Source of the DNA: Prochlorococcus sp. AG-409-L18
GTDB lineage: Bacteria > Cyanobacteriota > Cyanobacteriia > PCC-6307 > Cyanobiaceae
Assembly: GCA_003215535.1 (NCBI GenBank)
Contig: QCKG01000002.1
Location: 95,817 to 159,816 of the forward strand
Length of the DNA stretch: 64,000 bases
Direction of reading: 5' to 3'
This document shows, one piece after another, positions 1-10,252 of the stretch. The first letter of the stretch is position 1, and every line of letters begins with the position of its first letter. The notes beneath the pieces are model-generated. The model saw only the letters and a list, made by a program, of their open reading frames with translations. It searched no databases and was not told the DNA's origin. The translations under genes and the position numbers were made by a program.

Positions 1-708
1 CAATGCCAAGTTTATAAATTTCCTCTGAAACCAAGTGCCAAAATAAAAAAAGCAATTTTGCAAACTGATGGACAAATTTTGGCTTGGGATGGGAAACCTA
101 TCAATGCTGTTTATCACGCTACTAATGGTGGTGTGATGGCTTCTGCTAGTGAGGCATGGTCTATGGACCCTGTGCCATATCTGAGAGCCAAGCTTGATGG
201 GCCTCGAGAATGGACGAATCGCTTTAGCTTGCCAATTCAGCGTGCTGAACTTCAGCAGCTTTTACAAAGTAGAGATCAGCCATACGGTAATTATCACCCT
301 CGATTTAGGTGGGAAAGAATGGTTACAGCATTAGGACTTCAAAAACAGTTGAGTTCGATTGAACCGAAGATCAGTTTGCCTGCTGAGATAAATGTTCTTC
401 AGAGAGGACGGAGTGGAAGAGTTGTGGCTTTGGAAATTAAAGGTGCAATCGATCAGTCATCCGTTGTTTTGAATCGTGATGCAATTCGTCGCAATATTCC
501 CAATTTGCCGAGCACATTATTTGTTGTAAATCAAATTTCTGAAGGGATGTGGCAATTTTCTGGCGGTGGTTTCGGACACGGAGCAGGACTTTCCCAGGCA
601 GGAGCAATTGATTTGGCCCGTAAAGGCTGGAGTTATTTGCAAATTCTTTCCCACTATTACCCAGGGACAATTTTTGGACCTTTGCCTGACTCAGACAAAG
701 ACCCTTAG
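1..708 (+). CDS. SpoIID/LytB domain protein (5' end outside window)
   Basis: The frame is open from base 1, so the start codon lies upstream and 235 residues are visible. The visible part matches the C-terminal half of the SpoIID/LytB domain: an early CQVY segment, then YHATNGG near residue 39, a PYL segment, and GGGFGHGAGLSQAGA near residue 182, followed by a YYPGT ending. In SpoIID these regions shape the peptidoglycan-binding, lytic-transglycosylase-like fold. Cyanobacterial members are usually annotated as amidase enhancer or SpoIID-like proteins and probably act on cell wall in the periplasm. No signal peptide can be judged because the N-terminus is missing. The next gene starts 24 bases downstream on the same strand, so co-transcription is possible. 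The family is fairly certain; the exact activity is not. Confidence 0.82.
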   Translation, partial: QCQVYKFPLKPSAKIKKAILQTDGQILAWDGKPINAVYHATNGGVMASASEAWSMDPVPYLRAKLDGPREWTNRFSLPIQRAELQQLLQSRDQPYGNYHPRFRWERMVTALGLQKQLSSIEPKISLPAEINVLQRGRSGRVVALEIKGAIDQSSVVLNRDAIRRNIPNLPSTLFVVNQISEGMWQFSGGGFGHGAGLSQAGAIDLARKGWSYLQILSHYYPGTIFGPLPDSDKDP

Positions 709-732
709 AGTCCATTCAATTAACGCTTATTC

Positions 733-2058
733 ATGGCTTCGGTTGTTGTCACAGGAGAGCACCGACGTAGCAAGACAGCCTTGTTTTTGATTGTTTGTGG
801 GTGGGCAGGAGTAGCACCGCATTGGTTTGACTCTTTAAGAAGTCTGCTGCCAGCAATTACTTTGGCTTGCTTGCTTGGCGGATATGGCTTGAGAACTGTT
901 CTGGTTAATCGCAAAAAGTCTTTTGAAGCTTCAGATATTTCTCTAAGACCTATTGAATTAGAAGATTGGCCAACGGTTGATGTTCTAGTCGCAGCTCGCG
1001 ATGAAGAAGCGGTGATCAATCGATTAGTAGAAAGGTTAACTGCACTGAGTTATCCAAAGAGCAAGCTTTCTATTTGGATCATTGATGATGGGAGTAAAGA
1101 TCGGACACCAATTCTTCTTAAAAACCTTGAGGAACAGTTTTCAATCGTTCATGTAATTCAACGTTCTAGATCTGCTGGCGGTGGGAAGTCTGGGGCTCTT
1201 AATGAGGCTTTGACGAAGATTGAAGGGGACTGGTTACTAATTCTTGATGCTGATGCTCAATTGCAAGAAGACTCTCTTAAGCGTTTAGTGAATTTTGCAA
1301 AATCGGGAGGATGGTCGGCTGTTCAACTTAGAAAAGCTGTAATCAATTCTCGGAACAATCTTTTAACTCGTTGTCAGGCTATGGAGATGGCAATGGATAC
1401 AGTTATTCAGCAAGGACGTTTGGCAGGAGGAGGTGTTGTTGAACTTCGAGGTAATGGGCAGCTTCTGCAGCGAACCATGGTTGAGGAATGCGGAGGTTTT
1501 AATGAAGACACAGTTACGGATGATCTTGATCTCAGCTTTCGGTTGCTTACTTCGGGTGGGAAGATAGGAATCCTTTGGGATCCTCCTGTACAAGAAGAGG
1601 CGGTCGAAACTTTGTCCGCTCTTTGGAGGCAGAGGCAACGATGGGCAGAAGGTGGACTTCAACGTTTCTTTGATTATTGGCCATTGTTGACTTCGAGTCA
1701 GTTGAATTATATTCAAAGACGAGATTTAACTTGTTTTTTTCTTTTGCAATATGCTCTTCCTGTTATTTCCTTTGTTGATTTATTAACTACTTTTTTGACT
1801 GGCACCATGCCTACTTATTGGCCATTATCTATAGTTGCATTTTCTATTTCAGGCTTAGCATATTTGCGGGGATGCAGTCTTGCAGGAGAAGGACCCTCCG
1901 TTCCTTCTCCGAAACCATTTAATTTGTTAATAGCTATCATTTACTTGGTCCATTGGTTTGTAGTTATACCTTGGGTGACGTTAAAGATGGCCCTTTTGCC
2001 AAAGGCTCTTGTATGGGCTAAAACTACTCACCAGGGTGACAATAATACTAAGGGTTAG
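733..2058 (+). CDS. Membrane-bound family 2 glycosyltransferase (processive type)
   Basis: A 441-residue enzyme of the GT-A family 2 type. Two hydrophobic segments lie in the first 60 residues. A cytosolic catalytic domain follows, with IIDDGSKDRT near residue 117, LDADAQ near 171, TDDLDLSFR near 262 and QRQRWAEGG near 297. The DDG, DAD, TDD and QxxRW set is the signature of processive synthases such as cellulose, hyaluronan and poly-GlcNAc synthases. About three more membrane segments follow (residues 330-430). It would transfer a sugar from a nucleotide donor to a lipid or growing glycan at the inner membrane; donor and product cannot be read from sequence. Its stop codon overlaps the convergent dnaX stop by four bases, so no room exists for a separate terminator. 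Confidence 0.87.
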   Translation: MASVVVTGEHRRSKTALFLIVCGWAGVAPHWFDSLRSLLPAITLACLLGGYGLRTVLVNRKKSFEASDISLRPIELEDWPTVDVLVAARDEEAVINRLVERLTALSYPKSKLSIWIIDDGSKDRTPILLKNLEEQFSIVHVIQRSRSAGGGKSGALNEALTKIEGDWLLILDADAQLQEDSLKRLVNFAKSGGWSAVQLRKAVINSRNNLLTRCQAMEMAMDTVIQQGRLAGGGVVELRGNGQLLQRTMVEECGGFNEDTVTDDLDLSFRLLTSGGKIGILWDPPVQEEAVETLSALWRQRQRWAEGGLQRFFDYWPLLTSSQLNYIQRRDLTCFFLLQYALPVISFVDLLTTFLTGTMPTYWPLSIVAFSISGLAYLRGCSLAGEGPSVPSPKPFNLLIAIIYLVHWFVVIPWVTLKMALLPKALVWAKTTHQGDNNTKG

Positions 2059-3812
2059 TCGTTGATATCTTCTTCTAAAATTTTGCCATTGAAAAACTCT
2101 GCAAATCTCTTAGCGTCTTGGTCAATACTCTCGGTTATATTTTCTTTGCTTGTATTATCTTGATCTTTTATTATAGTTTTTGTTGTATTTATTTGCGCTT
2201 CTTTGAATTGTGAAATTGAAGTATTTGCTTGAGTTGATGGCTCTTCTTTGCCTTTAGATTTTGGGATTGATAATGATTCATTATATGGTTTATTTGTTTT
2301 GCTTTCTACGTATAATTCCTTTTGCTCCTCAAGAATTATTTCTCTAGGGCTACCCAAGGTATCTTGAACTGCTTGCTCAATAAGTTTCACTCTGCTTTGA
2401 ACCATTCCAATCCAATTTCCAGCAACATTGATGAATGCTTTGTTGGAGTTTAATTGGACTAATTTTGCTTGTTGAGATAGAAGCATACGTGTTGAAGGAA
2501 GTTCAAGGCGACCCAGTATTTGCTCCCATAATTCATTCAGGCTTGCTGTGACTTTCTCTTCTGGAACGCTGCGATTATCAATAACATTGTCTTGTTGACT
2601 GGAGTCTATTTGATTTTTAATGTTGCTTAGGTTTTGATTGGTTCCTTCTGACCTGTTATCTTCTGAAGCATTTTTGATTAGCCTTTTGGGGGCAATTACT
2701 TCATTTGCATCATCTCCAGACCGTGCAATTATCCCTAGAAGTAATACTTCAAGCCAAAGTCTTGGTTGAACACTATGTCGAAGGTGACTTTCTGTTCCTT
2801 TGAGCTGCGCTTGCCATCGCAAGAGTTGTTCAAGTGAAATGTCTTTTGCAATATCGTTCAGTTCTTGTTGTGATTCTTGGGAAACACTTGTGAGCTCTGG
2901 CCTTTTTGGAGCTACATTAATAAGCACCAAATCTCGTAAGATTGAGGCTAGACCTTGAAGAATTGCTAGTGGATCTTTGCCTCGATCGAGGATGCGACGA
3001 GAATTCTCTAAGAGTTCTATAGGATCTCTCTGGGCCAAAGCTGAGGCAAGTGAAATAATTTCCTTCTCTGGAACAGCACCTAATAAATCCCAGACTGCGT
3101 TTGTCTTAATTGGTTGAGGAAGAAGACTGAGTTGGTCAAGCATGCTTTCTGCATCTCTTAGTCCTCCTTGGGCTCGTTGAGCTACTAATGCCAGGGCTTC
3201 TGTTTCAATTGCGATTGCTTCTTGAGAAGCAATTAATGTCAGATGTTGTTTTACAGCCTCTATAGGAATCCTTCGAAAGTCAAAACGTTGGCATCGACTG
3301 AGAATTGTGGGTAATACCCTTTGAGGGTCTGTTGTGGCTAGTACGAAAACAACTCTGGCAGGAGGTTCTTCAAGCGTTTTTAGTAATGCGTTAAATGCGG
3401 CCGTAGAAAGCATGTGGCACTCATCCACCACATAAACCTTCCAACGGGCTTGAACTGGCGCAAATCGGGACCTTTCGATTAGTTCTCGAATATTTTCTAC
3501 TCCTGTATTTGATGCAGCATCGATTTCGATGACATCTAAAGAAGAGCCATTGGTTATTGATCTACAAAGGTCACAGGTTCCACAAGGCTCTGTGGTTGGA
3601 CCATCACTTTTAAGACAATTAAGAGATCTGGCAAGAATACGAGCGCTTGATGTTTTTCCGGTTCCTCTTGGACCGCTAAATAGATAAGCCGGTGCGATCC
3701 TGCGACTTATCAGAGCTTGTTTGAGGGTTGCTGCAATGGGTTCTTGGCCTACTAGATCGTCAAATCGTTCTGGCCGGTATTTGTGATGCAGCGGCTGGTA
3801 GACCTGGCTCAT
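2055..3812 (-). CDS. dnaX: DNA polymerase III subunits gamma/tau
   Basis: A 585-residue clamp-loader ATPase that helps load the sliding clamp at the replication fork. The AAA+ core covers about residues 1-370: HKYRPERFDDLVGQ at the N-terminus, Walker A GPRGTGKTS near residue 47, a four-cysteine zinc module (CLKS...CGTCDLC) near 66-83, Walker B VVDECHML near 128, and the sensor stretch ending LSRCQRF. The C-terminal 200 residues are low-complexity and rich in N, K, E and S, as in cyanobacterial tau proteins. I see no clear A-rich slippery sequence for a gamma product. It is the last gene of the reverse block tig-clpP-clpX-LRAT-dnaX, starting 27 bases after the LRAT-like gene. Confidence 0.96.
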   Translation of the reverse strand: MSQVYQPLHHKYRPERFDDLVGQEPIAATLKQALISRRIAPAYLFSGPRGTGKTSSARILARSLNCLKSDGPTTEPCGTCDLCRSITNGSSLDVIEIDAASNTGVENIRELIERSRFAPVQARWKVYVVDECHMLSTAAFNALLKTLEEPPARVVFVLATTDPQRVLPTILSRCQRFDFRRIPIEAVKQHLTLIASQEAIAIETEALALVAQRAQGGLRDAESMLDQLSLLPQPIKTNAVWDLLGAVPEKEIISLASALAQRDPIELLENSRRILDRGKDPLAILQGLASILRDLVLINVAPKRPELTSVSQESQQELNDIAKDISLEQLLRWQAQLKGTESHLRHSVQPRLWLEVLLLGIIARSGDDANEVIAPKRLIKNASEDNRSEGTNQNLSNIKNQIDSSQQDNVIDNRSVPEEKVTASLNELWEQILGRLELPSTRMLLSQQAKLVQLNSNKAFINVAGNWIGMVQSRVKLIEQAVQDTLGSPREIILEEQKELYVESKTNKPYNESLSIPKSKGKEEPSTQANTSISQFKEAQINTTKTIIKDQDNTSKENITESIDQDAKRFAEFFNGKILEEDIND

Positions 3813-3839
3813 TCGCTGCTTGCGTTATGAACAGAATAC

Positions 3840-4496
3840 TCAGCCTGGTTGATCTGACTTTTGAATTAGCCCTCTAATGCGGGTCTGCATATCTTCTAGT
3901 GCCGTTAATTCATCAGCAATCTCTTGTCCTTGTAATAAGAGGTTATGGATATGCAAATTTTGGGGTTCATTATCTACCGATACATTCGCTTTTGTCAGGA
4001 TTTGATCCAATTTTTTTCGTAGTGTGAATTTGATAGCTTCAAGCATTTTTAATACGTTTACGGCCTTTTGACTGGATGCTTCATCTATTAGTCCATCTGT
4101 TAAAAGAGCTCTTAAACCTGTCATCATTGCTTTTGGCATGAGCTGACCAATTGCAAGTGCTCCTAGCTTGCTCGTCTGAATTAAGTTCTCTATTTGGGAG
4201 CTACGGTGCATGCCTGTTTTGCACCAAGTTGCAAAGTGCTCACAGTTATTGAATAGCAAGTTGTAACTTTGTTCCCCAATTCTGCTTATTGCTCTTTGCA
4301 ATGTAATTCTTTTGGGTGAGCAATTTTCATGCCGGACTATGAAGATTGGTTGGTTACAGGAAAATTCCTCTAATGGGCTCCTAAGGATTTCTTTCCCTTC
4401 TAGGTAATGCGCCACTGTTCCATCACCTAGGTCAATTCCATGATGTTGGAATAAACCATGCTGCCTTGGGACCTGAAGATGATCAGCAGCGACCAC
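3840..4496 (-). CDS. LRAT-domain (NlpC/P60-related) protein
   Basis: A 218-residue protein whose first 100 residues look like the LRAT domain, a permuted NlpC/P60 papain-like fold. HHGIDLGDG holds His19, VAHY holds His30, and NNCEHFATWC holds the probable nucleophile Cys85. The His/His/Cys set is the usual acyltransferase or thiol-hydrolase triad of this family, so the enzyme may move or cleave acyl groups on membrane lipids. The rest is helical and unrecognised; residues 105-140 have an A/G/M-rich patch that could touch membrane. The gene sits four bases after the clpX stop, so it is surely co-transcribed with clpX and dnaX. The family call is firm; the substrate is unknown. Confidence 0.8.
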   Translation of the reverse strand: MVAADHLQVPRQHGLFQHHGIDLGDGTVAHYLEGKEILRSPLEEFSCNQPIFIVRHENCSPKRITLQRAISRIGEQSYNLLFNNCEHFATWCKTGMHRSSQIENLIQTSKLGALAIGQLMPKAMMTGLRALLTDGLIDEASSQKAVNVLKMLEAIKFTLRKKLDQILTKANVSVDNEPQNLHIHNLLLQGQEIADELTALEDMQTRIRGLIQKSDQPG

Positions 4497-4500
4497 TTTT

Positions 4501-5859
4501 TTAAGCAGATTCTTGTTGCTGTCTGTCGTCGTTTGCAGGTAGTGGAAGTACTTTTCTTCCTGTGTGTTTATCCACCATTCCTTTAGTGACAGTAAAGGTT
4601 TTCACATCTTTCTGAGAGGGTAAATCATACATCAGATCAAGCATCAGCTCTTCAACGATTCCACGCAACGCTCTTGCTCCAGTTTTACGACGATGAGCTT
4701 CCTCAGCGATAGCAACAACTGCATCGGCATCAAAAAATAGCTCTACGTTATCCATGCTCAAAAGTGTGCGGAATTGCTTGACTAATGCATCACGAGGCTC
4801 GGTGAGAATTGACTCGAGAGCGTTGGAATCTAACGGTTCTAAAACTGCACTCACAGGCATACGCCCTATGAATTCAGGGATTAACCCATACCGCACTAAA
4901 TCATCTGGCTCGAGATGCAGCAAAACTTGATTTGCTTGTAGATCTTTGCTGATTCGATTACGACCACGATTTTCGCTTGGCATAAATCCAATTGAATTGC
5001 GACCAAGTCTTTTTTGCACTACATCGTCAAGCCCCACAAAGGCTCCACCACAAATGAAAAGGATTTGGCTTGTATCTATGTGAATGCAATCGTGATATGG
5101 GTGTTTCCGCCCTCCTTGGGGAGGGACATTTGCAATAGTGCCTTCAAGCATTTTGAGAAGTGCTTGCTGAACTCCTTCACCTGACACATCTCTAGTGATT
5201 GAAGGATTTTCACTTTTGCGAGCGATCTTATCTATTTCATCTATATAAATAATTCCGCGTTGGGCAAGGTCTACATCCATATCGGCTTTTTGGAGCAGTC
5301 GAAGCAAAATATTTTCAACGTCTTCACCTACATAGCCTGCTTCCGTTAATGTTGTTGCATCAGCAACTGCAAAAGGTACATCGAGAAGTTCAGCGAGTGT
5401 TTGAGCTAGAAGAGTTTTTCCACAGCCTGTTGGACCAATTAGAAGGATGTTCGATTTGTGTAGTTTGGTAGACGAATGATCAGTTTCTCCTTTGCCATCC
5501 CCTTGCCATGCCAATCGCTTGTAGTGGTTATAAACAGCGACTGATAGAACTTTTTTCGCAGACTCTTGACCTACAACTTGTTCATCTAAGAAGTTTTTGA
5601 TTGCTATCGGTTTGGGAATTGAAGCAAGGGTGGGAGCTGGCGTTCCACTCTTGTGAACTACTGATGATGCTTTGCGGTTGGATTCACTGCTATTGCGAGG
5701 ATTGCCTTGGCTATCTACTAGTTCTTCATCCAAGATCTCATTGCATAAATCAATACATTCGTCACAGATGTATACACCTGGACCAGCTATGAGTTTTCGC
5801 ACTTGATCCTGAGACTTCCCGCAAAAGGAGCATTTCAGATGGGCGTCAAACTTTGCCAT
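4501..5859 (-). CDS. clpX: ATP-dependent Clp protease ATP-binding subunit ClpX
   Basis: A 452-residue AAA+ unfoldase that feeds substrates to ClpP. The N-terminal zinc-binding domain has Cys10, Cys13, Cys32 and Cys35. Walker A GPTGCGKT is near residue 142 and Walker B IYIDEID near 204. The tripeptide IGF in the NSIGFMPS stretch is the loop that docks into ClpP. The sensor-2 region [12 protein letters not shown] is near the C-terminus. Length and order match bacterial ClpX throughout. It lies 113 bases downstream of clpP on the same strand and is followed closely by the LRAT-like gene and dnaX. The start ATG directly precedes the conserved AKFDAHLKC segment. Confidence 0.98.
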   Translation of the reverse strand: MAKFDAHLKCSFCGKSQDQVRKLIAGPGVYICDECIDLCNEILDEELVDSQGNPRNSSESNRKASSVVHKSGTPAPTLASIPKPIAIKNFLDEQVVGQESAKKVLSVAVYNHYKRLAWQGDGKGETDHSSTKLHKSNILLIGPTGCGKTLLAQTLAELLDVPFAVADATTLTEAGYVGEDVENILLRLLQKADMDVDLAQRGIIYIDEIDKIARKSENPSITRDVSGEGVQQALLKMLEGTIANVPPQGGRKHPYHDCIHIDTSQILFICGGAFVGLDDVVQKRLGRNSIGFMPSENRGRNRISKDLQANQVLLHLEPDDLVRYGLIPEFIGRMPVSAVLEPLDSNALESILTEPRDALVKQFRTLLSMDNVELFFDADAVVAIAEEAHRRKTGARALRGIVEELMLDLMYDLPSQKDVKTFTVTKGMVDKHTGRKVLPLPANDDRQQQESA

Positions 5860-5972
5860 CGGCCGCTGAGCAGTTCAATGAAGATGTACAAGATCTGACT
5901 TGGGTCAGCCTTAAATCACAGGATCGTTTGGGATAGGGGCTTCGTCAGCCTTCCTTAACGATTTAAGTGCTT

Positions 5973-6650
5973 TTAGAGACTGTTAACCACTTTGTCGATC
6001 AGGCCGTATTCAACCGCTTCTTGTGGGGAAAGGAAGTGGTCTCTATCGGTATCTTCAGCAATTTTGTCAAGTGGTTGCCCGGTGTGTTCTGATAGCAACT
6101 GATTAAGCGTGTCTTTTAAGAAGAGAATTTCTTTCGCTTGAATCTCGATTTCGATGGCTTGTCCTTGAGCACCACCTAAGGGTTGGTGGATCATTATTCT
6201 TGAATTTGGGAGAGCAAGGCGTTTCCCTTTAGACCCTCCTGTTAGAAGAAAAGCACCCATGCTTGCGGCTAACCCATAACAGATCGTTACTACATCCGGA
6301 TTAACTTGCTGCATAGTGTCGTAGATAGCCAGACCTGCAGTGACTGAGCCTCCAGGTGAGTTGATATAAATCTGGATGTCCTTTTCAGGATCTTCAGCTT
6401 CTAGAAATAGCATTTGGGCAACAAGTGCATCTGCTACTTGGTCGTTCACTGCTGTTCCTAAAAAGATGATTCTTTCTCGCAGAAGTCTTGAGTAGATATC
6501 AAACGCTCTGTCACCTCGCCCAGATTGCTCGACAACTGTAGGTAAGACACTTGAAGAGATAGGACGTTCCCCTTTCCAGAGGTTATGAATTGGATGATTG
6601 CAGAGAGTGTTCATGATGAGAGGAATATCTTGGGGGTTTAGAGAATCCAT
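5973..6650 (-). CDS. clpP: ATP-dependent Clp protease proteolytic subunit ClpP
   Basis: A 225-residue serine protease of the ClpP family that forms the barrel-shaped peptidase driven by ClpX. Ser130 lies in GLAASMGAF and His155 in MIHQPLGG; the acidic member is in the DTDRD stretch near residue 200. I chose the ATG at 6650, ten bases after the trigger factor stop; the frame is open further up to 6761 but that extension would lie wholly inside tig. Another possible ATG lies 12 codons inside. Relative to E. coli ClpP the N-terminus carries about 20-30 extra residues, as in several cyanobacterial ClpP paralogues. The order tig-clpP-clpX is widely conserved. Confidence 0.95.
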   Translation of the reverse strand: MDSLNPQDIPLIMNTLCNHPIHNLWKGERPISSSVLPTVVEQSGRGDRAFDIYSRLLRERIIFLGTAVNDQVADALVAQMLFLEAEDPEKDIQIYINSPGGSVTAGLAIYDTMQQVNPDVVTICYGLAASMGAFLLTGGSKGKRLALPNSRIMIHQPLGGAQGQAIEIEIQAKEILFLKDTLNQLLSEHTGQPLDKIAEDTDRDHFLSPQEAVEYGLIDKVVNSL

Positions 6651-6660
6651 TTGGCTTAGT

Positions 6661-8061
6661 TCATGAGGATTTAGTTGTAGCCTTTGTGCCTTTTTTCTTG
6701 TCTTTAGTAGATTTAGGGCCTGTAGTTTTTTCTGAACTTTTCTCAGGTGTTTTGATAACAACTGTGTTGTTTTCCTTAAGCCATAGAAACACTTTCTCTT
6801 GTAATAAGTCCTCTTCTACAATCTGTTGTAGTCTTTGCTGGTTGATATTTTTTTCCCCAGTAAGTTGTTTGTTTAATTCTTTTAATTTTTTTTCTGCTTC
6901 TTTCCCCTCAACTGTGATGGCTTCCATCTCGGCTAATTTTTTAATAGCCAAGTTTTGACGGATATTATTTTCTGCTTCTTCTCTCGACGAGTCCATAAGA
7001 GATTTTACCAGCTCTTCAGTAAACATTGATTTCACGTCTATCCCCTGCTGAGCAAATCTGCTTGCAGTTTGTTCAACAATGTTGCGAACTTCTTGATCAA
7101 TAAGACTTTTAGGTAACTCTACTTCTAATTCTTTTACAAGGCTTTTCAATAGAGCCTCTTGCTTATTATTTTGGTTACGACGTTCAGCATCATCTTTTAA
7201 TCGGGTTTCAAGATCTTTTCGCATTTCGGCTAAATTTTCTTTATCACTAGCTTGCTTGGCAAAAGCATCATCTAAATTTGGTAATTCTCTGGTTTTGAGA
7301 TCATTAAGAGTCACATGAAAACTGGCTTTTCTTCCACGTGCTTTTTCTTCAGAGTAGTCATTGGGGAATTCACATTCAATAGTTTTGGTGTCACTTATTC
7401 CCATATCTACGATCCCTTCAATAAATCCAGGGATCATGCGTCCTGCTTCTAGATCTATATCCATAGATTCTGCGCTACCACCTTCTATGTCGCTGTCGTC
7501 ATCTTTAAACTTTCCTTGAAAGCTAAGAACTGCAACATCTCCCATCTTTGCTTTTCTATTTTCTACTGGGACAAGGGTTGCAAGTTGTTTTCTAGATTCT
7601 TCGATCAGCTCATCTACTTTGGCTGGATCGAAGGTTATAGCATCTGCTTCTGCTTTAAGCCCTTTTGTTTGTTTAAGTATTGGGTTAGGAGATATATCAG
7701 TTTCAAGTGTTAGAGAAAGACCTGAATCAGGTGTAAAAAGGTCAAATAAACTCTCGAACCCACCTTCTAGTTCTGGCTCGCAAAGAGGCTCTATTGATTC
7801 TTGTTTGAGTGCTTCTTTCCATACTCCATCAATAAGTGCTTCTAGTGCCGTTGCTCTAATTCGGGCGACGCCTATTTGTTGAAGAATTACTGCCCTAGGT
7901 ACTTTTCCTTTGCGGAACCCAGGGATTTTGATTGACCTGCTGAGACGAGAAATCGCAGCTTCATAGCCCGCCTTACAACGTTCAACTGGCACTTCAATTG
8001 ACACCGCGATGCGGCTGTTAGGTCGTGTTTTGGTAGTAACTTTCAATGTGATCGCACTCAT
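6661..8061 (-). CDS. tig: Trigger factor
   Basis: A 466-residue ribosome-associated chaperone and peptidyl-prolyl isomerase. The N-terminal ribosome-binding domain has the GFRKGKVPR loop near residue 49, the known docking signature. An FKBP-type domain covers about residues 150-250 ([12 protein letters not shown] start, [14 protein letters not shown]). A long helical C-terminal domain ends in a lysine/serine/threonine-rich tail of about 25 residues. It is the first gene of the reverse block with clpP and clpX, linking nascent-chain folding with proteolysis. The asd gene diverges 170 bases away. Confidence 0.97.
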   Translation of the reverse strand: MSAITLKVTTKTRPNSRIAVSIEVPVERCKAGYEAAISRLSRSIKIPGFRKGKVPRAVILQQIGVARIRATALEALIDGVWKEALKQESIEPLCEPELEGGFESLFDLFTPDSGLSLTLETDISPNPILKQTKGLKAEADAITFDPAKVDELIEESRKQLATLVPVENRKAKMGDVAVLSFQGKFKDDDSDIEGGSAESMDIDLEAGRMIPGFIEGIVDMGISDTKTIECEFPNDYSEEKARGRKASFHVTLNDLKTRELPNLDDAFAKQASDKENLAEMRKDLETRLKDDAERRNQNNKQEALLKSLVKELEVELPKSLIDQEVRNIVEQTASRFAQQGIDVKSMFTEELVKSLMDSSREEAENNIRQNLAIKKLAEMEAITVEGKEAEKKLKELNKQLTGEKNINQQRLQQIVEEDLLQEKVFLWLKENNTVVIKTPEKSSEKTTGPKSTKDKKKGTKATTKSS

Positions 8062-8231
8062 TGAATAGGCTCAGGGAAGCGATTCCACACCTTAAGGAAA
8101 GGAAGGACATTCACTAGAGGCGTATTGTGGCATCAAAGTATTGTTAATAAAGCTTTAGTGTTTTTACTCAGAGGAATGGGCTATTGGGACCAACCAATCC
8201 TTTCTCTGCCGTCTATAACTGATTAATTCGC
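8062..8231. other. Divergent intergenic region between tig and asd
   Basis: This 170-base non-coding stretch separates the two divergent starts and must hold promoters for both the tig-clpP-clpX block and the asd-dapA pair. It is AT-rich in the middle (the AATAAAGC area near 8147-8155). I found no convincing -35/-10 pair, operator palindrome or structured leader by eye. Confidence 0.5.
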
Positions 8232-9263
8232 TTGATCTCAAACCCGTTTCTCCCAGATCGTCCTCTCACAGTCGCTGTCCTTGGTGCTAGCGGCGCAGTT
8301 GGTTGTGAGCTTCTTCAGCTTTTAGATCAGCGAAATTTCCCTATAAGGGATCTACGTTTATTGGCTTCCTCACGTTCTGCAGGGCAATTGCAATCTTGGA
8401 AAAACTCTAAGTTGCAAATTCAAGAGGTTAGTGAAGAGAATTTGGATGGAGTTGATCTTGTTTTCTCTTCAGCGGGTGGTTCTGTTTCTCGGCAATGGCG
8501 ATCGGTCATCAGTTCGTCCGGTGCTTTGATGATTGATAATTCCAGTGCATTCCGTTTAGAAACTGAAGTACCCCTTGTAGTTCCTGAGGTGAACCCGCAG
8601 GAGTCTTTAAAGCATCAAGGCCTGATCGCAAATCCAAATTGCACCACGATCTTGCTTACTTTGGTATTAGCTCCTTTGGCTGCTCGTCTGCCAATAAAAC
8701 GCGTTGTTGTTTCTACTTATCAGTCCGCAAGTGGAGCTGGAGCAAGAGCAATGGATGAGTTGAGAAATCTCACCCAGGAAGTCTTGGAAGGGCGCACTCC
8801 GAAAAGTCAAGTTTTGCCTTATTCACTTGCGTTCAATTTGTTTTTACATAATTCACCCCTTCAATCCAATCTCTATTGCGAGGAGGAAATGAAAATGGTT
8901 TATGAAACTCGCAAGATATTGAATCAACCAGATTTGCCTCTGACATCAACTTGTGTTCGTGTCCCAGTACTGAGGGCACATTCAGAAGCTGTAAACATTG
9001 AATTTAGCGAACCTTTTCCCGTAGAAGAAGCACGTAAAATTTTGGCTGGTGCTACAGGTGTTGAATTACTGGAAAATATTGAGGGGAATCGGTTTCCTAT
9101 GCCAATTGATGTAGCAGGTCGAGATCCAGTTGCAGTTGGGCGTATACGTAGTGACATCAGTAACCCTAATGCTCTGGAACTATGGCTATGTGGGGATCAA
9201 ATCAGGAAAGGCGCAGCATTAAATGCCATTCAAATAGCTGAATATATTCTTGCTGTCAAATGA
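8232..9263 (+). CDS. asd: Aspartate-semialdehyde dehydrogenase
   Basis: A 343-residue NADPH-dependent enzyme that reduces aspartyl phosphate to aspartate semialdehyde, the branch point for lysine, threonine and methionine. The Rossmann start [11 protein letters not shown] is near residue 14. The catalytic cysteine is Cys137 in NPNCTT; SAFR and the [13 protein letters not shown] stretch are also conserved. The start is a TTG at 8232; no ATG lies close enough to preserve the nucleotide-binding strand. The stop overlaps the dapA start as ATGA, so the next pathway enzyme is translationally coupled. The partner kinase lysC is in this window at 16,935-18,719. Confidence 0.97.
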   Translation: MISNPFLPDRPLTVAVLGASGAVGCELLQLLDQRNFPIRDLRLLASSRSAGQLQSWKNSKLQIQEVSEENLDGVDLVFSSAGGSVSRQWRSVISSSGALMIDNSSAFRLETEVPLVVPEVNPQESLKHQGLIANPNCTTILLTLVLAPLAARLPIKRVVVSTYQSASGAGARAMDELRNLTQEVLEGRTPKSQVLPYSLAFNLFLHNSPLQSNLYCEEEMKMVYETRKILNQPDLPLTSTCVRVPVLRAHSEAVNIEFSEPFPVEEARKILAGATGVELLENIEGNRFPMPIDVAGRDPVAVGRIRSDISNPNALELWLCGDQIRKGAALNAIQIAEYILAVK

Positions 9264-10168
9264 GCTCATTAGCCGCTTTATCTCCTACTCCATTTGGCCG
9301 TTTGCTAACAGCAATGGTTACACCCTTTGATTCAGATGGGAGTGTGGATTTTGCCTTGGCTGGCAGGCTTGCACGCCATCTCGTAGATGAAGGTTCTGAT
9401 GGAATTGTTGTATGTGGAACTACTGGAGAATCACCAACTCTTACTTGGCACGAGCAACATCAATTGATAGAAACGGTCAGGAAGGCGGTTGGTTCGGCTG
9501 TGAAGGTGCTTGCTGGCACGGGGAGTAACAGTACGGCTGAAGCTATTGAAGCGACAAGAGAGGCAGCAGCTTCTGGAGTCGATGGAGCCTTAGTTGTTGT
9601 TCCGTATTACAACAAACCGCCACAGGATGGCTTAGAAGCGCATTTTCGGGCAATTGCCAGGGCTGCTTCTGATTTACCTTTAATGCTTTACAACATTCCT
9701 GGTCGAACAGGTTGCAGCCTTGCACCCAGTACGGTTTCACGTTTAATGGAATATCCGAATGTGGTCAGCTTTAAAGCAGCTAGTGGGAATACTGATGAAG
9801 TAACTCAATTGAGAATGGAATGTGGATCTCGCTTAGCTGTGTATAGCGGAGATGATGGTTTGCTTTTGCCAATGCTTTCTGTGGGAGCTGTTGGTGTGGT
9901 TAGTGTTGCTAGTCATCTTGTGGGTCGTCGCTTAAAGGCGATGATCGAGGCTTATCTTGGTGGTCAGGGAGCAGTCGCTTTGGGTTATCACGAGCAGTTA
10001 CAGCCTCTTTTTAAGGCATTGTTTGCCACAACAAACCCCATCCCAATTAAGGCAGCACTTGAACTCACAGGTTGGCCTGTTGGATCTCCTCGTAGTCCTT
10101 TATTACCTCTAAATAATGCTATGAAAGATCAATTATCTGAAATTCTCACCGCCTTGCATCAGACCTGA
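9260..10168 (+). CDS. dapA: 4-hydroxy-tetrahydrodipicolinate synthase
   Basis: A 302-residue TIM-barrel aldolase that condenses pyruvate with aspartate semialdehyde, the first committed step of lysine and diaminopimelate synthesis. The Schiff-base lysine is Lys172 in VSFKAASG. The catalytic tyrosine is Tyr144 in [18 protein letters not shown] near residue 53 and VPYYNKP near 114 are family signatures. It starts inside the asd stop codon (ATGA overlap). The rnj gene follows 84 bases downstream and could be read through, as no terminator hairpin is obvious between them. Confidence 0.97.
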   Translation: MSSLAALSPTPFGRLLTAMVTPFDSDGSVDFALAGRLARHLVDEGSDGIVVCGTTGESPTLTWHEQHQLIETVRKAVGSAVKVLAGTGSNSTAEAIEATREAAASGVDGALVVVPYYNKPPQDGLEAHFRAIARAASDLPLMLYNIPGRTGCSLAPSTVSRLMEYPNVVSFKAASGNTDEVTQLRMECGSRLAVYSGDDGLLLPMLSVGAVGVVSVASHLVGRRLKAMIEAYLGGQGAVALGYHEQLQPLFKALFATTNPIPIKAALELTGWPVGSPRSPLLPLNNAMKDQLSEILTALHQT

Positions 10169-10252
10169 TGCCACGGCTTCGTTGAGAGTTAGCTTTGCGT
10201 CTTGTATTAGCGCAATACATCTCCCCAGTTAGTTTTTTCATACGTTTTTTCC

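Noticed and set aside
437..715. Reverse open frame of 92 codons opposite the SpoIID-domain gene
   Set aside because: It is an antisense shadow of a conserved protein region, with no start signal and no recognisable product.
6651..6761. Longer N-terminus of ClpP
   Set aside because: It would lie inside the end of tig, and its basic sequence is a frame shadow of the Lys-rich trigger factor tail.
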